Shown here piece after piece: positions 32,410 through 44,426 of a stretch of 64,000 nucleotides of DNA. The stretch is from Roridomyces roridus (Eukaryota; Basidiomycota; Agaricomycetes; Agaricales; Mycenaceae): positions 1 to 64,000 of the forward strand of contig JARKIF010000065.1 of NCBI GenBank assembly GCA_029378245.1, read 5' to 3'. The first letter of the stretch is position 1, and each line of letters begins with the position of its first letter. Below the pieces are notes generated by a model. That model made no database searches. It was not told the origin of the DNA and saw only the letters and a list, made by a program, of their open reading frames with translations. Made by a program: the position numbers and the translations under genes.

Positions 32410-33163
32410 GACAGGAATAATATGACAAGTTCGCGGGGCACGCCCGAGGACGGTCGTGTTATTTTTGTGAGGGGGAGAGAGCCAAGATGGCGCCAAGCTT
32501 TTCAAGAGATAAGTTTCAGACTTGCAAATAGACCACCGACAAATCACTATGGCGTTAGACAAAGCAATTTGCAAATATGTTACATGCGGGCACCGATCGG
32601 CAGAACTATAGTTAGAAGCTGAGTTCGAGGAAACGTGCGCGGGTGAGCAGATAAGAGTTGGCCAAGGATTATTCAAGTTTAGAAAACGGAATGGTCAATA
32701 AGAACCCGTGTGGGGTTCGAGGATGATGAGGGATCAAGAAGTTGTGATCCGAGAAGCGGTCCTAGAAGCAGTTCGAGAAGTGGTCAAAGCTATGATACAA
32801 GGTCGCATGACAAGAGTGTCAGACTACGAATGTACTAGGACTAGAGAAGACTCAATGCGCAATACAGTAGACAACGCTTACTTGAAAGAAAAGAACAAGA
32901 ATATTTGTATTATCTTAAGAGTGGAAGTCGTTCGTCACACTATAAAGGCGTGAGTCAAAAGCAATGGTATTTGAGGCCACGATTGGGCCGACTACTAGAT
33001 GTACAAGGGAGAGCACTCTACTACTTCTACTCTAAGTAGATAGAGACGACCTATGTGACGTCGGTTGTAGTCCACGGGGTGAAAAACGTATACAAAAACG
33101 CGATGGCCGTATCGGCTCGCAACAAGATGCCCGCATTCCCAAAAACCATCCAGCAGAGTCCAC

Positions 33164-36100
33164 TCAATCCGTCGGTTCAGCAGCCGTGAGATGAGGAGCG
33201 GGCGAGGAGTTCGGCGAGCCCATCAGCTCGTCCTCTGGCGCGTGATCCGTCATCGGCGTGTCGGGAGCGTTGAGAGTCGCGATGGCCGGCGTCGACGGAG
33301 AAGTCAACCGAGACTCATCCAAAGCTAGACTTGAATATCAGCCAAACACAGAAGAGAATAAGAAAGAAAGTTAGACGTACCACCACCCAGAGTACTAAAA
33401 CGAGAGATCGGCGTCGGAGGGTGAGATGGATGCGCCGAAGTCGAAGCCACAGGGGCCGTTGGAGGAGCCGTTTCCACGGGTGCCGGACGCGAGAAATCGG
33501 GCGCAGAGTTGAGACGCAATAGTCCGCTGGTCGACGCTTGAGCAGGGACGTGAGGCAAAGCGATCAGCTACAAGGCATAGAATCAGGAAAGGAAGAATAA
33601 AAGGACGCTGTGACGTACGCGGGTAGGTTCCATGTGCGCAAAAGCAAACTGGTGACGATCCTCGAGGTCCTCCACGAAAGCAGTCGCCGAGTCCATGTCG
33701 ATGTTGTGGAAACGGAAGAGCGAAAGGAGCACGTCGAGATCGTCGCGACCGTTCTGGAACTTCTTAAAGAGCTCGGCCTCGGGAAGGGACTTGCGGAGCG
33801 AGAAGATGTACAGCGCCAACTCCTGCAACTGCATCCGATAGAAGGATCGCTGGTTGAGGAAGACGGCGAGCGACGACTCGAGGTTGTGGCGTGCGAAAGC
33901 CAAACCTTCCAAGCGGTGGATCAAGCCTACGAAAAGAAGTTAGGAATAAAAGGAAGTGCGGAAAGAGGAAAGACGCACTAAAATTGGACATCTCGATGGC
34001 AGGCCGAAGGGACTCGAACATCGCGCTCTGTTCGTATTCGTCAATAGAGTTCGAGCAAGTCCCGTGGCCGACGCCACAGCCAAGGCACGCGTGTTTCGGT
34101 CCCAAAGACCCACAGACGTGGTTGCGCTTGGCACAGTTCGAGCAAGGAGCAGGCGCCTAGCACAAAACAGGTTGAGCTAGGGCCGCACCAGAGGAGAAAG
34201 ACAGAGCAATGACGACTTACTTTGAAATAATTCTTGCCCGGGATTCGAGAGGCGATGATCAGATCCGGATCGAGGGTCGGATCGTCGGGCGAATCCGTGT
34301 CCTTGAACAAAGATGGGGCGGGGGCAGGAATCGAATCCTGGTCGATCGAGTATTGAGGATTGCTGAAGTAATCAACGACGTCCATGGTCTCGGGGATGGG
34401 CGTGGCTTTGACAATGAAGTCGTGCGGGATGACGCGAGGAATGACGCCGGGCATTGAACGCTCTAAGTTTCAAACGTCAGAACGTCAGGAAGAAAACAAA
34501 AAGAAAAAGAACATACTGGGGCCCGGAGTTTTCGAATGCATCGAGTTGGCGTACCACTCGTGGGTTTGAAGACCGTCCGGAGGGTTGGTCGGGACCTCGG
34601 GCTTGGGGTCGTTGAGGATGTAGCTTTTGTAGCCACCGTCGGGGTTGGCAGCATAAGGATGCAGAAACGGGCGTTTCTGGTCAGGGGCCTCGGATGGTTC
34701 GCTCTTTTGTTTGCGCTTGCGCGAGGTCTTCGGAACCTCGACAGGCGGAAGGTCAGGAGGTGGTGACTCGGCGGGACGAGCAGCCACGGTCGACGGGCGC
34801 ATCGAACGACGATTGGAAGGTGCCGGCGACTCGACACGAGTTTTGGGCGGAAGGCCTTTGATGATCAATGCCTCGTCCTGAAAACGTTTAGCATAAAAGG
34901 AAAAGATCAGAGGATCGAGGGACGCACCTCGGAAGGGACCTCCTCAGACTCGACTCCACCCAAAGAAGGACCAGGTGTAACGTCGTTCGAACGACGACGA
35001 CTCTTGGCCTTGGAGTTCCTGTTGCCCTTCTTCTTGGGTGGAGCTTGGAAGAACGGGGCGGCTGCCGATTTGGGGTGAGAAAAGAGGTTGATGGAAGGGA
35101 CGGCCTTGTTTTTGGACTTTGTGGACGAATAGCCGAAGGGCGGAGGCGAAGGCTCCAGTTGGTCCTCAGGCATCTGAAAAGAATTCAAAATGAGAGCAAA
35201 GAAAGCGGAGAGAATGGACGTACGCGGTCGTCCTCGTTAAAATACAAGTTAGGGGTCGCGAGCCGCGGAGCGGGAGCCTTGGCGGCAGATTTCGCTGGCG
35301 TGGGAGCGAGGGCCTTGGCGGCAGATTTCGCTGTCGTGGGAGCAAGGGCCTTGGCGGCAGACTTCGATGGCGGAGGGACGGGAGCGACATCGGAGCCCTC
35401 ATCGTCGTCATCGTCCATGGCCATAGCGAAGCGATCGTCCAGCGACAACGGCACAGGAGGTGCAGGAGGCGCAGGTGGTGCCGGAGGTGCCGGAATGTCG
35501 AACGAAGGAGGAAGGACGGGCTGTAAAAGGCGTCAATAAAACAAGCGAGGAGACGAAGCGTATTGAGACGCACGCGAGAAGGATCATCGGAAGGAATCAT
35601 GGGTCGATAGGCAGCCGTGCCTTTCAGGTTCTTGTTGCCAAGACCGGAGACGTCGTTGAGACGGGCAAGCACGTCAAAGCACTGGGCAAAGAACGCCTCG
35701 ATCTCGGGGATGACTTCCCCTTGCGCGTGATCGCGATAGCGTTTCTAAGAAGGAGTTAGCCGTTTCAAAAAAAGAAAAGAACGAGACGTACCAAGAACTG
35801 AAAATAGTGTTGGGTCTCCCGGACGAGAACAGACAAAGTAACCGGTTCCAGCGGACGAGTGGTGTCGAAACGATCGGTGAAGAAGACGAAAGCACGGTCA
35901 CCACCGTCGCGGATGGGTTTCCACGGGTCCGAGAGGAAGCGAGCCTTGGCCGAGGCAGAGTCGAGAGGTCGAGGCTTCGGAGCCATAAGTCGGTACGGAC
36001 TTGGTGGGACCGCCACGTAGTCGAGAATGAGAGGAGGCGTGGTGGAGATACGAGTCAAAGACGAGTAACCAGAAGAGCCCGCCAGGCGAATGCGGGAGGA

Positions 36101-36175
36101 CGACAAGCAGAGTAGAGGAAAAGAAAACGAGAAGGGCGAAAGTCTTGATGAGTCGACTCTTAAAAAGGGGCTCAT
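33164..36175 (-). CDS. antisense gene A: ten-exon protein with zinc-binding-like Cys cluster
   Basis: Exons are 36175-35792, 35744-35574, 35520-35224, 35173-34928, 34877-34517, 34462-34221, 34156-33979, 33926-33619, 33567-33381 and 33324-33164. Together they make 844 codons plus stop with consistent phases; an alternative start is at 35986 (MAPKPRPLDSASAKARF). Low-complexity Ala/Pro/Lys segments include an AAKA(P/L)AP repeat and basic stretches (KKKGNRNSKAKSRRRS, SRKRKQKSEPSE) suggesting nuclear targeting. Exon 7 encodes CSNCAKRNHVC, then CLGCGVGHGTC, a C-x2-C-x5-C-x8-C-x2-C-x6-C pattern like fungal zinc cluster proteins. A helical domain follows (FLNQRSFYRMQLQELALYIF). Introns are about 46-70 nt. 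It is encoded wholly inside the gypsy element on the opposite strand; its function is unknown. Confidence 0.72.
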
Positions 36176-36708
36176 GGAAGGAGATTCCTGGGAAAAGATC
36201 AGGAATAGACTTGCAATAGAAATGACTCGAGACCAGGACCCTGAGTTGAAAAGAAGCCAAGACAACCGGGCAGCCGGTACGGCGCTAAGATTGAATGGCT
36301 GGGAAAAACAAGTATAGATAGCACGAACCTCGAGGACTATGGTCTCGCTGGTTCGTGGGTGGTCTACCAGCACGATACAAGCACGGAACGAATAGAATAA
36401 CGAAGAAGACGCGTGTCTTCAATAGTTGGAGCGAAAATCGCGAGAGGGGGCGCGTGAGACTCCGGTGAGATAAAAATTAGCGGAAAATCCAGCACAGCCT
36501 TTTCAATTAAGGGTGGATCAAAGATCCGCGGAAGCTACCTCGTGGAGCACGGGAGCTATTGGTGAATGAACGAAGACAATTTGGGCTCAAAATAAAAACA
36601 ATTGAAACAGGCGTTCGAGGGGGCTATCAGTCCTCAAACCTCTAAATCGATGAATTATGATCGCGCATGTTCACGACCGGGGACGGTCGAGATTTAGTGA
36701 AGGGGAGA
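36176..36708. other. gypsy internal tail with polypurine tract
   Basis: Upstream region of antisense gene A and 3' end of the element. The polypurine tract for plus-strand cDNA priming is at about 36697-36708 (GTGAAGGGGAGA). No further gene is seen. If gene A has a promoter it should lie here or in the 3' LTR read backwards. Confidence 0.6.
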
Positions 36709-38133
36709 TGATACGACTGCGTATTTCGCACGCGTGAAATCTGGCTATTTAGCTGTTTTGGTGCGCACACCAATGCCTCTGTCAGGTGATATACAATAAG
36801 GGATAGGACCGAGCTCCGTGTCGCTATTCGTGTATTAATGAGACAAGTACAAGTCGTCAGTACACTACGCTTGGCTATTCGTTCAAGTGGTCGGTTGTAG
36901 TGACTCCAATAGGCGGTTCGCGGGGACTACTACTTGTGGAGATACCATACCCAAGGAGATATACCAAGCCCAGGTGTATTCAGAAATGAGCTAGACTAGC
37001 TATAGAGCAAAGACGAAGGTTGCGCGGACGCACAGTACTATCATGACAAGGTTCGCGGAGTACCTCGCGGACCGGTATAAGTCTATATATATGTATACAA
37101 ACAGAGTGGCTCGTGTAGGCGAGTTGGAGGAAATACTACCATTCGTTCCGGTATTGAAGAGACACCCAGAAAAGAGATGACAAGTGGGCGAGTCGAACTC
37201 GCGCAGGCACACTAGTATGATCGAGAGCTGATCCGAGTACGATCATGATCATGGAAAGCGGCGGAGTCGCGGCAGACGATCAGAGCGATGATCGCGTCTG
37301 ACAGAATATGCCAGGAGTAAGCTCTGGATGACGAAGATGGCGGACCGAGGTTATTTATGGACCTGGGTCGAGGGCTATAGTCATAATGAGTGCTGGCTCA
37401 GCAAGAGAGTGTAATGAAACGACGGAATCAAATTACCAGGCCAATCGGCTCGAATGCCAAGACGGCATGACCACCGATCAGACGGGCCAAGCAGCGACAT
37501 AAGCAACAGGACCACGCGAAGCGGTTCGAGGGGATGTAATATAGGTGACAGGACACCTAGGGTTATAGGGAAAGTACGGAAATAGGGATGGCAGGCGCGT
37601 AATAGTAGTTATATCATCAGACCAGTAGGGAGTAGTATATAAGGCCTGTAGATCCCGCCCTTGCAGCATTGCATTGTACGCCTTCTTGCCTAGACATTGG
37701 GTCGAAGCTTGATCTGTGGTTATAGTGCAGTCTTGTGACTTCCGCGGAGATTTGTTGTATCATTTCTCTTAGCTTAGACGCAATATCAAAGGCACCCGAG
37801 CTCTGGTTCAACTTGGGTCAGCTATAGTAACATACTTAAGGGGTAGTGGGTTGCCCTCTGTGCTATAGTTCCTCTTCGTGTTGTATCGAAGTTGTATTGG
37901 TGTTTTGGATATTGTGTGTTTCGGTCAATAAAATATAAAACCTTTTAACATCGTAACCTCGTGTTCGTTGTGAGCAGTCTACAAACCAGTCAAGAGATTC
38001 CTCTTAGTTCAAAGACATTGAACTTGATGTGAAACCTCGAGAATCAACCTACAAGCTTCCGAGAACCAAACCGCGGAGTATCAGTTCTTATCTGTATACT
38101 TCAGACGACCCCGAACTCACCCGTTAGGTGTCA
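36709..38133 (+). repeat. 3' LTR of gypsy element
   Basis: Full-length partner of 20275-21699 with the same 1425-bp length. It is preceded by the polypurine tract. The sequence to its right belongs to the region of the Tnp2-like transposase gene. Confidence 0.92.
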
Positions 38134-38327
38134 GCGTGCCAAGCGGCCAGGTGGGTAATTACATGCTTTTGTTCAATAACTATCAGGGTTTTGTATGGTT
38201 CAATTTCCACTAGGGAAGTCATCATCCGAGGGAAGTCATCGTATGGTGTTGGAACGTTGATTGAACGGTGGGGTGCCACAAAGATGAATTTTCGCAGAAA
38301 CCCATTCAGTGGTATCTCCAAGATAGA

Positions 38328-41244
38328 TCAAATGACACCTGTGATTCTACCCTCCTCGGAGTTTGGTCTTTCGAATTGAATCAGACTATTTGACCTGTGT
38401 GAGGAACTGCAACTGTAAGTGCGTCCATTCTCGTGGTATTCCCTGAGCTTCTTCGCTCTTGGCGGTAAAATTTGAGATCGATATTCTGGATCAGGACAGC
38501 TAAGCCAACTGATGCTGACTTCCCCTGAAGCATTCAGATAGCTTTGGATTGCTTTGTACTCCTTTGGTGACATGCTTCGTGCTTTGGCAAGGTACTTTGC
38601 AATCTCCAACTCACTGAGCTCCTTTGGCTTCTTTGGCTTTGTGGTATCTTTCTTATCCAAGATTTCTGCAAAAGACTCCAGAATTGGATCTTGAAATTCG
38701 GAATTATGCAGATATGCAAGTAGCCGGCATCGGCGAGTCATCTGGCGCAGCATGGTGAAATCCATGTCATCTGAGTAGTCTGTGTCAGAACACTTCTTGT
38801 TGGGAACAATGGATACTTACATTGATGTCTATTTGTCTTGATACGTTGAAGTCTGCCATTCATTCTTTCACCCCAGAACTCGCTGATTCCTGCCATTGGG
38901 CCCCAAAATTTGAGCAGTAGCTCATTGTGCATTGCATAGTGAAAGTTGGGAGGCTCTGGACAATCTGGAAATATTTTTTGAACATGTTTGCGGTATGAAA
39001 CATAGTGCTCTGTGAAGGATTCTGCCTCTGTGTCTGATGTTTCGAAGGATGAGATGATATTGGTGCAAGCATTGAGATCAACAAATCCTTGCAGCATGCT
39101 GGCATTTGTGGTTTCATTTTCTGTCGGGGACAGTTCTGGCATGACAAGTGGGAGAATCACAGCAAATAGGGTGAAATACTGCTCGGCCTTGAGTTTTCCG
39201 TGCTTTGCCTCTCCAAGATTGTTAGGTAATCGAGTGACCCAGGTTGGCAAGGAGACTTCCGTGATACAAGTTCGGATCTTGGCCAACACCTCTGGCTCAA
39301 GCTTGAAGTTCCCGTATACAGCATCACCGTACTCGGTTTCATCATCTGAGTCATCCAGGTCCATATCCTCCCAATCCTCTTCCTCTTCCTCATCCTCAGG
39401 ATCCACAGAGCTTGGAACTGGAGTTCCGGAGCCACTTGAGGCTGCCAGGGATTCACGTAGGCTTTCAATTTCAGGGTCTGTCATCCTGTCATCTGCCAAA
39501 CTTCCAAGTTCGGATCGGACTTCAGATTGGTCGCGTTCATCAAATTTCTCCAAGTCTTCTGTCTCCATCAACTGTTTGGCTTTTGGCAGTGATCTCCCAA
39601 TGCCCCACAAGGAACGGATCTGGAACTGAAGCACACCCTCCAGCCAGTTGTGCATAAATCCAAGAATAATGTACCGGACTGGGTTCCAGTACCACAATCC
39701 ATGCAAGGAGCAGGGGCGCACACCTGTTTCTGTGGCTTTCTTGTTGCGGTCTTTGAGTGTGGTTTCTTTCTTCCACTCATCGGCGTGTTTTCGCACCTGT
39801 TCTGCAGTTCTGTATTCCCAGAGGTGGTGATCCAAACGATGATTTTCAGCTCTTGTCAGCAAGCAGAATGAGCAGTACAGGTTTGCAGCATGGGAGAGAA
39901 AGCCGCCAGCCTCACGTGCAGCTGGAAGATCTGCAATGAGAGGTATGATCCGTGTTTGGACATTTACACCTCCTGGATGGTAGTGAGTCACCACACGCCT
40001 GCCAGGGGGTTCATAGCTTAGTATTGTCTTGATGATTGGATCCAGTAAATGAGTGAGTAGGACTGCATCTGGCTTTGATGGAGATGGGAGTAGCCCCACA
40101 ATAAAGAGATTTTCTGGCAAGTAGCGAACTTCAGGTGGCAAGTTCATACAGCACAAGATGACCGCTCCACAAGAGACAGTTTTGCCTGTTGCATTTTATG
40201 TAAGAGACCGGAATAAACTAATTATCTGTAACGTTTACGCACCAGCAATTTTATTTCCATAAGGATTGAACCAATCAATGTAGAGCCCAAACACCAGATT
40301 ATATTTGTTGGACAAATAATCCTCGAGTGAATGCCATGCCCGGCTATCCCTCAGATCATTTATTGGGTCGCCTGGGTGTAGTTCTGTTCGATTCACTGCT
40401 GTCCCCAAGTGATCTTCAATGGCACGTTGAGACAGGAAAAATTCCAGCCATGACTCGAACTTCTGAGTATTGAACATGGTGTGCGGGACACTCTTGGGGC
40501 CTTTTCTGGTTTGTCTTTGGCGGCGCAAATCTGTGTTACATGCCCGTGCTGCTTTGGACCGCTTGAAGGAGCAACGGGCTGGGAGTTCTGTTACAGTTCC
40601 CTGATAGACAGTATAGCATTTGGGACAGCAGATTGTCCGGTCAATTTCTGGCTCCAGTTTGTAGCGTTTGTCAGCTGTGCGAATGTCTGAAGGTATCTTG
40701 ACTGTCGGAAGCTGTACAGAGACTCCTTGAGCAACCAGAGAGGCCTGAACCACCTGTAGAGTGACCGCAATGATGAACTGAAAAGCCTTCAAGACAATGT
40801 TGACTGTGTCACGGCTGACACCAGCCCCTGTATGTAGCCAGATAGCAAGCAAGCAACAGAGCTGAATAATAGTTGCAAATGGGTCAGCAGCATCTTCTGT
40901 TTCATCTGCGCCTCCATCCGGACTGGGTGGATCTGTAACAACATTCCAGGATCTGTGTAGGGAGATATGGATGCGCTCACTAGCAGCAGGCCCGTCATTT
41001 TCTGAAGTGTGTCAGATCAAAATCCATCCAGACGACAGGACTTACCAGAATGCTCGTCACTTGTGTCATCCAGCTCCTCAGGAGGTGGCTCATTTCTTTT
41101 TTTCCGTCGACGGGAACCCCCACGCATATGCCACTTTCGAGTGTCCGGATGAACCCGCTTGCCTGGCTGCACCGTTCCGTCGATCACGACAGTATGCTTT
41201 CTGCACCTGGGGCAGACACAAACGGCGGTAATTTTGAGAGGCAT
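38328..41244 (-). CDS. Tnp2-like DNA transposase (CACTA/Plavaka-like)
   Basis: Exons are 41244-41046, 41001-40243, 40185-38821 and 38779-38328 (924 codons plus stop; phases close at all three junctions). The N-terminus has a Cys-rich stretch [20 protein letters not shown] typical of agaricomycete transposases of this kind. The core reads [37 protein letters not shown], then LYCSFCLL and [12 protein letters not shown], matching my memory of the Transposase_21/tnp2 family. An acidic insert ([20 protein letters not shown]) lies in the middle. It should cut and move its DNA element. The element's terminal repeats were not found. It lies just right of the gypsy 3' LTR. Confidence 0.72.
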
Positions 41245-41810
41245 GCTACGGGGGAAAGGAAGAACAATGATGACCAGTGGCAGTATATATGTAAGAGAGC
41301 GTATCAGGCATCTATCAAGCCTTGACAGCCAGCGGCAGTTGTCGTGTGAACTCCTGAGATCTATCACTAGGAAGAACTGTCAGTTGCCAGACAATGAGTT
41401 GAAAGGATCTGATGTTTCGATGCCGGGAGTCAAGAACTGTGGTCATGACATCAATCAAATTCGAGAAATTACTTACACTTCCATTCCTAGCAATCTGATT
41501 GCATGGGTTGGCTGGTCTCTTACTTCCATCGTGCCTACAGCATATTGGTTCAACACCGGCTGCTCATTTAAGTTTCTGGTCAACAGCTCAACCTTGGTGG
41601 TTGTAAACTTGTATTTCTGCTCGGAAGGCGAATAATTTTATGATCATCCTTTGGGGTCGCACAACAAGTAAAGCATAGGAGGCATAGTGCATATACAAAA
41701 CATCATAGTACATAGAGGCATATGTGTGAATACAGACAATCACGAACCGCGCATCAAACAGAAAAAACCAACAATTCAAAACCGTCCAAGATCAACCTCC
41801 CTCCCGTCAC
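41245..41810. other. no gene seen; likely flank of the transposase element
   Basis: AT-rich DNA upstream of the transposase start and downstream of the next minus-strand gene. I found no terminal inverted repeat matching the region near 38134, so the element end is not placed. Confidence 0.4.
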
Positions 41811-43528
41811 TCAATCCTCCATATCACCCCCATCCGCACGCTGAGGTTCCTCCTCGTCCGAAGTATCATCGAGATCAGTGGGCTCACCATCCTCCTCAGC
41901 CTGTTTATCCTCCGCCTCAAATGCAGCAAGCTCTTCGGCGGTGGGGAGATTGTACAGCTTGAGGACATCGTTGCCGTACTTCACCATGAAATCCTTCTTT
42001 CCCATTTTCGCCCAGTCGCTGTGATGCTCGTTGGTGCAGTACTGCGGAAGCGGAAATGCGACCCCGGTTTTTGCATACTTGGCCCTCTCGCGAGGATCAA
42101 GCTTGTTGAAGAACTCAGGGTCAAAATAGTCGATGGGAATGCCCTCGGGGAGGATGCGGGAAAGGCGAGAGGTTTTAGAGGTATCTGGGTGGAGTTTGCG
42201 GTCTTCAGGCTCTCTGGAATGAACATTAAGCAAGTCGAAAAATTCGTAATCCAAAGGACATGCCGTGCGCCGGGAGTTCGACCGAGTGGCTCCTTAATCT
42301 TTGCATCGATTGTGTCGTAGAAAGCCCCCAAAATCACATTCCGACCACTCTTCGGGAACTTGAGGAGCCCGCGCTTCTTGCGGGAATCACCTCCGGGTAC
42401 GCGCTCATCATCCGAATGAGTGGCCTCCTCGTTGGCCATCCGCAGAATGGGCTTGCGGTAGCCAAGTTGCTTGACTTTCTGGTAGCGCGCATCTGAACGC
42501 TGTCATGATTCAATGTCAGTGAAAAAAGTATGGGTTGACGAAATTGGACATTACCCGGGCACGGCGCTTCACCGCATTCTGCCGTTGATGCGCCAGGGCG
42601 AGGCTGCCGGGGGTGTTGAACTCCTTGTGGCTGTTTCCCTTGATCGTGCCATACACGAAGTTGTCGTACATTTCTGACAAAAGGTGATAGTCGGTAGCAA
42701 CATTGACTGATACTTCGAGTGCGCTGAACCCATGCCATTGGGTGATATTGCTGAAAGTTGAAACGGCGATATGGCGATGAAGCACATTGTATGTCGATTG
42801 GAGAGGGCCGAAGACATCTGGGTGGAACGTTTTGAGTCCCGCCTTTGAGACCGCTCCGTAGAAAAATGAAATGTGCTCAGCTGGGATTTCAGCAATATCG
42901 CGTGCAATATTGCCGTATTCGCCTGCTGCACCGTCACCGTCAGCGACAACCTTCGCCTCCTTGAGGAGGCGTTTGGCGCGCTTCAATGCGTCCGCATTTG
43001 GCTGCCTCGCCACATCGACAAGGCTCCTCACGTGCGCCTCCATATCATCGTCGCCATCGAAGCGTTTGTCGTAGTGGTCGATGAAATCATCTGCCGGCGT
43101 CAAGACGGCGTCGGCGGTGAACAGACTACAGGCCATGCGAATGTGGCGCTGAAATGCGCGCTGGGCTTTGTCAGTCTCGTGCGGCAGTGGAAGCTTTGAT
43201 CACACACCTGAGTGGCCTTTGCAAATTCGGGAACATTATCTGGTGCAATCCCATGCTGCTTGCGACGAGTCTTGGGTTTCGGGTCCGCGTTTGCTGCAGT
43301 GGGAGCCCCAGCGGCTTCACTCCCGCCACTCGAGCCCGCCGCTGCGCCACTCGCACCTGCCGCCCCGGTAGCCGCACCTGCAGTCCCGCTGGCAGTGCCT
43401 GCAGCTCCTCCACCTGCAGCACCAGAGCCACTAGCAGGCACAGAGGTCGTTCCCCGCGTAAACTTGCTGCGGGCTTTCTTGGTCTTCAAGGTGACGTTAT
43501 TGGTGCTACCCTTGCGTTTTGGGGGCAT
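41811..43528 (-). pseudogene. hypothetical Ala/Gly-rich protein with one frameshift
   Basis: Exons are 43528-43208, 43160-42555 and 42499-41811. The N-terminus is basic (MPPKRKGSTNNVTLKTKKAR) then a long Ala/Gly/Ser low-complexity run. The middle has regular alpha-helical sequence with FIDHYDKRF and SALEVSVNVATDYHLL. The C-terminal part reads CPLDYEFFDLLNVHSREPED, then RLSRILPEGIPIDYFDPEFF, which I remember only as a conserved hypothetical block in mushroom genomes. Between about 42300 and 42260 the frame must drop one base to reach that block, and I see no splice sites to explain it. Either this copy is broken or the base is a sequence error. The tail is strongly acidic. Confidence 0.55.
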
Positions 43529-44426
43529 AGTGGTGATGTAGTAGTCAAATTAGAGTCGAAGAATGGGGGTGTGGGCCTCTGAGACCAGGAGACAGAATGA
43601 AAGTGGAAGACAAAGGGACCCGGAGGCAATAAAATTAGATAAGATGCACGTACATCGTGTTTCGGTCAGGCACGTTGACGCGCGGCGTCACGGTCCGAGT
43701 TTGCGCGGTTTATGCTCACTGTTTGAACCCTGCGTGAGCCGAAGCAATAAATATTCGGGGGCCAAGGGATCCGAGAGGGTAATGGTAACTTGTTCCTTAT
43801 ATCCCGTGCCCGCCGCCGAAAGACAGGTAGACGGCGGGTGCTGTGGAGAGCGTGAGACGAGAACACTCATTTCCAATGTATGTAGATGAGAGCCTAGAGA
43901 AGAGTCGGGCACGAGAGGGAAGCTCAAAAAATCAAACACCAGGGAGGGAAAGGCGGGAAACAAGTGTGGTTTTGGTCACTACACACAATATGTACAAGAT
44001 AGCTAGACATGTAAGTAGGGCAACAAAGGCAATGGAAAATTGCTCACCGAGTCCCCAATGTGTCCAGCACACTGTCCCTACATCCTCAACCCCAGTCCAG
44101 CAGAGAATCCCGAGCCCTTCGCAATGCACAGTGGTTGGGAGTTTGGTGCGGATGGCCAAGCAAAGCGTAGACATGAACGGGCTGTTGCACGAGGGGAGCT
44201 TCAACAGGCGTCGTTGTTGAGCGTGGAGGACCAGGGAGAGGCGACGGTGGTACAGGTCAGAGACGCGGTGACAGATTGATGGGTGATCCGTCTCGACGAT
44301 CTCGTACAGCCTTTGGTGACACATCAAGCGAGCCGGCCCGTATCACCGGCCCGAACTCATATCAAATGCCCTGTCGAAGGCCGTGTCGAACGCCGCGACG
44401 TAGGCCATGTGGACGCCCCGTGGTAA
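43529..44426. other. intergenic, hairpin at right edge
   Basis: No recognisable gene. At its right end is a perfect 8-bp inverted repeat, CCCCGTGG (44416-44423) and CCACGGGG (44431-44438), close to where homology to the FAD oxidoreductase begins. Confidence 0.5.

Larger units (their letters stand above)
20275..38133 (+). mobile_element. 17.9-kb Ty3/gypsy retrotransposon with antisense accessory genes
   Basis: Two 1425-bp LTRs (20275-21699 and 36709-38133) enclose gag (22364-23887), pro (to 25224) and pol (25227-29303) on the plus strand, then about 7 kb carrying intron-containing genes on the minus strand (29328-36175). A purine tract, GAAGGGGAGA, directly precedes the 3' LTR. The coding region is intact and the LTRs are about 98 percent alike by eye, so it is young. 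There is no matching target duplication: CACGT lies on the left and GCGTG on the right. The internal region is about twice the size usual for gypsy elements because of the antisense block. Confidence 0.93.
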
